Under the pieces are notes generated by a model. The model saw only the letters and a list, made by a program, of their open reading frames with translations. It did no database searches and was not told the origin of the DNA. DNA of 64,000 nucleotides, taken from Terriglobia bacterium. GTDB taxonomy: Bacteria > Acidobacteriota > Terriglobia > Terriglobales > Acidobacteriaceae. The position numbers were made by a program, and so were the translations under genes. Shown piece by piece: positions 62,214-64,000 of this stretch (position 1 is its first letter; each line of letters starts with the position of its first letter). The stretch covers positions 124,001-188,000 of the forward strand of contig JAIQFP010000001.1 of NCBI GenBank assembly GCA_020073165.1, written 5' to 3'.

Positions 62214-63398
62214 TTGCCATCCAGAAATCGCTATCTTTTCACGTCCGAATCTGTGACGGAAGGCCATCCCGACAAGATCGCCGACCAGATCTCCGACGCT
62301 ATTCTTGACGCCTGCCTGCAGGAGGATCCGGCCAGCCGGGTAGCCTGCGAGACCCTGATGACCACGGGCCTGGCCTTCATCGCCGGCGAGATCACGACCA
62401 AGGCGTATGTGGACTTTCCCGCCATCGTGCGGGGCACCGTGATGGCGGTGGGCTACACCGACGCGGCCTATGGTTTCGACCATGAGACTTGCGCGGTTCT
62501 GTCCTCCATTCACGAGCAGTCGCCCGATATTGCTATGGGTGTTGATCCCGGCGGGGCCGGCGACCAAGGCATGATGTTCGGCTTCGCCACCCGGGAAAAC
62601 CCCGAGCTGATGCCCACGCCCATCTTGCTGGCGCACCGCCTGACCATGCGTCTGGCCGAGGTGCGTAAGAGTGGCCAACTCGACTTCCTCCGTCCCGATG
62701 GCAAGTCGCAGGTGACGGTGGAGTACGACGAGCACAAGAAGCCGGTGCGCGTCGACGCGGTAGTGGTTTCCACGCAACACTCCGAGAATGTGGACAACAA
62801 GAAGCTGCGCGCCGAAGTCTTGCAGCATGTGATCCAGCACGCCATCCCAGCCCACATGCTCGACGCCGACACCAAGTACCACATCAATCCCACGGGAAGG
62901 TTTGTGGTGGGCGGGCCCATGGGCGATACCGGGCTGACCGGCCGCAAGATCATCGTGGACACGTACGGCGGCATGGGGCGGCACGGCGGCGGCTGCTTCA
63001 GCGGCAAAGATCCGACCAAAGTGGATCGCTCGGCGGCCTACATGGCGCGCTACGTGGCCAAGAACGTGGTGGCTGCGGGATTGGCCGACCGTTGCGAAGT
63101 CCAGTTGGCCTACGCGATTGGTGTCGCGGATCCTGTCAGCGTGCTGGTGGATACCTTCGGCACGGCCAAAGTGGATCCAATGATCATTCCTGACCTGGTG
63201 CGGGCGCATTTCTCGTTGACGCCCAAGGGCATCATCGAATCCTTGAACCTGCGCCGTCCCATCTACAAGAAGACCGCAGCCTACGGTCATTTCGGCCGCA
63301 ACGATAAGGACTTTACCTGGGAAGCAACGGACAAAGCCGCCAAGCTGGCCAGTGATGCGGGCCTGCGTGAGCCAGTGGCGCACGCGGTGAAACGCTAG
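62214..63398 (+). CDS. metK: S-adenosylmethionine synthetase
   Basis: A 394-residue enzyme making S-adenosylmethionine from methionine and ATP. Signatures are [34 protein letters not shown] and the P-loop-like [20 protein letters not shown], plus a full three-domain length. TTG 62214 is the start: it directly precedes the family N-terminus [11 protein letters not shown] and has AAGGAGAA 6 bases upstream. The reading frame is open back to 61944, but this stretch has no similarity and includes a repeat, so it is non-coding leader. metK is followed 209 bases later by ahcY. No SAM riboswitch was recognised in the leader. Confidence 0.95.
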   Translation: MPSRNRYLFTSESVTEGHPDKIADQISDAILDACLQEDPASRVACETLMTTGLAFIAGEITTKAYVDFPAIVRGTVMAVGYTDAAYGFDHETCAVLSSIHEQSPDIAMGVDPGGAGDQGMMFGFATRENPELMPTPILLAHRLTMRLAEVRKSGQLDFLRPDGKSQVTVEYDEHKKPVRVDAVVVSTQHSENVDNKKLRAEVLQHVIQHAIPAHMLDADTKYHINPTGRFVVGGPMGDTGLTGRKIIVDTYGGMGRHGGGCFSGKDPTKVDRSAAYMARYVAKNVVAAGLADRCEVQLAYAIGVADPVSVLVDTFGTAKVDPMIIPDLVRAHFSLTPKGIIESLNLRRPIYKKTAAYGHFGRNDKDFTWEATDKAAKLASDAGLREPVAHAVKR

Positions 63399-63607
63399 TA
63401 GGAATCAGTCGAGAGGCGGCGTGAGAGTGAAGCCAGGGCGTAAGCCCCGGGTCAATGGTGGGAACGAGCAAGCCCAGCGGGGCGGAGGAGAAGTTACTCG
63501 CCTCTAGATTGAAGCTAGCCTCAATCCTTCCCCATGTTTCATGTATCCTGATTGCTAACGTTTAGACGGAACTCAAAAGAAATTCTTAGAAGCGCCACAG
63601 GAGAGGT

Positions 63608-64000
63608 ATGTCGACCACACCGACGCAAGTAAATTGTGACATCAAGAACATCGAACTGGCCGATCTGGGCAAGAAGCGCATTGACTGGGCCAACCAGTCG
63701 ATGAAGGTGCTGCAGATCATCCGCAAAGAGTTCATCAAGAACCAGCCGCTGAAGGGCATTCGTGTTTCGGCTTGCTTGCATGTGACGGCGGAGACCGCGA
63801 ACCTGGCCATTTGCTTGCGCGATGGCGGCGCGGATGTCGCCTTATGCGCGTCGAACCCGCTCTCTACGCAGGACGATGTCGCCGCCAGCCTGGTGCGCGA
63901 TCATGGGGTGCCTGTGTTTGCCATCAAGGGCGAGGACAACGATACCTACTACAACCACATTCTGGCGGCGATCGACCACAAGCCACACATCACCATGGAC
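63608..64000 (+). CDS. ahcY: Adenosylhomocysteinase (N-terminal part, runs off the window)
   Basis: The first 131 codons of S-adenosylhomocysteine hydrolase, which splits SAH to adenosine and homocysteine and relieves methylation inhibition. The text IELADLGKKRIDWANQSMKV, KGIRVSACLHVTAETANLAI and LRDGGADVALCASNPLSTQD are the family N-terminus. It is cut by the window end. AGGAGAGG directly precedes ATG 63608. Placement after metK makes a SAM cycle pair. The 209-base gap was checked for an SAH riboswitch with no convincing match. Confidence 0.95.
   Translation, partial: MSTTPTQVNCDIKNIELADLGKKRIDWANQSMKVLQIIRKEFIKNQPLKGIRVSACLHVTAETANLAICLRDGGADVALCASNPLSTQDDVAASLVRDHGVPVFAIKGEDNDTYYNHILAAIDHKPHITMD

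Noticed and set aside
63399-63607. SAH riboswitch before ahcY
   Set aside because: The gap has GC-rich inverted segments but not the conserved SAH aptamer strings that I know; a covariance-model search would decide.

Overview
The window is GC-rich, densely coded bacterial DNA that most resembles a soil Acidobacteriota (Terriglobia-like) genome. This is inferred from gene content, not from a 16S gene, since no rRNA or tRNA was found. Pointers are an Oar-like TonB-dependent receptor with an N-terminal carboxypeptidase-regulatory-like domain, DUF4097 'toastrack' and B-box membrane proteins under an ECF sigma/anti-sigma pair, a FadN/FadA/FadE beta-oxidation set, a two-subunit glycine decarboxylase, and many intergenic palindromes and short-period repeats.

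Layout. 0-10 kb: lone receiver protein, zinc-ribbon protein, ribosomal protein S21, a TonB-dependent receptor split by an in-frame TGA, cytidylate kinase, an AlkZ-related winged-helix protein, MutL and an FMN-dependent alpha-hydroxy-acid oxidase. 10-16.6 kb: a REP-associated tyrosine transposase with its REP hairpins, aspS, a DUF4440-like protein, hisS, a gamma-carbonic-anhydrase-like protein and a secreted propeller-like protein. 16.7-20.6 kb (minus): sigma factor, anti-sigma factor, B-box/DUF5668 protein and toastrack protein, all overlapping by a few bases. 20.7-25.4 kb (minus): a truncated GT2 glycosyltransferase fused to the start of a secreted glycoside hydrolase, an HlyD-like adaptor, a TolC-like protein, then glgC. 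25.6-28 kb: a methylenetetrahydrofolate reductase with the MetV-type Cys-rich domain and a methyl-tetrahydrofolate:corrinoid methyltransferase. 28-37.5 kb: small secreted and hypothetical genes, a frameshifted gene, a molybdenum hydroxylase pair, a methylmalonyl-CoA-mutase-type large subunit, an amidohydrolase and mtgA. 37.7-48.7 kb: patatin, NUDIX, VIT1-like transporter, then fadN, fadA and fadE with one broken and one intact HicAB module. 48.8-56 kb: a GT-C/TPR membrane protein and the operon gcvT-gcvH-gcvPA-gcvPB. 56-59.2 kb: an unusual operon of two KdpD-type sensors, one fused to an MgtE magnesium channel. 59.3-64 kb: Cys-rich miniprotein, GAF-GGDEF cyclase, RodZ-like protein, metK and the start of ahcY.

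Working together. The fad genes encode the four beta-oxidation steps; the mutase could feed branched or odd-chain acyl-CoA into central metabolism. The Gcv operon, the folate reductase/methyltransferase pair, MetK and AhcY handle one-carbon units. The KdpD/MgtE operon looks like a direct link between a potassium/turgor-type cytoplasmic sensor and magnesium flux.

The most notable signals are the KdpD-USP-CBS-MgtE fusion with its partner, a family of intergenic arrays sharing a strict 7-base period, the glycoside-hydrolase/glycosyltransferase chimera, the RAYT/REP set, and several genes broken by one base change (receptor, hicA, a small minus-strand gene). The single-base breaks could be real decay or consensus errors; the sequence alone cannot decide.
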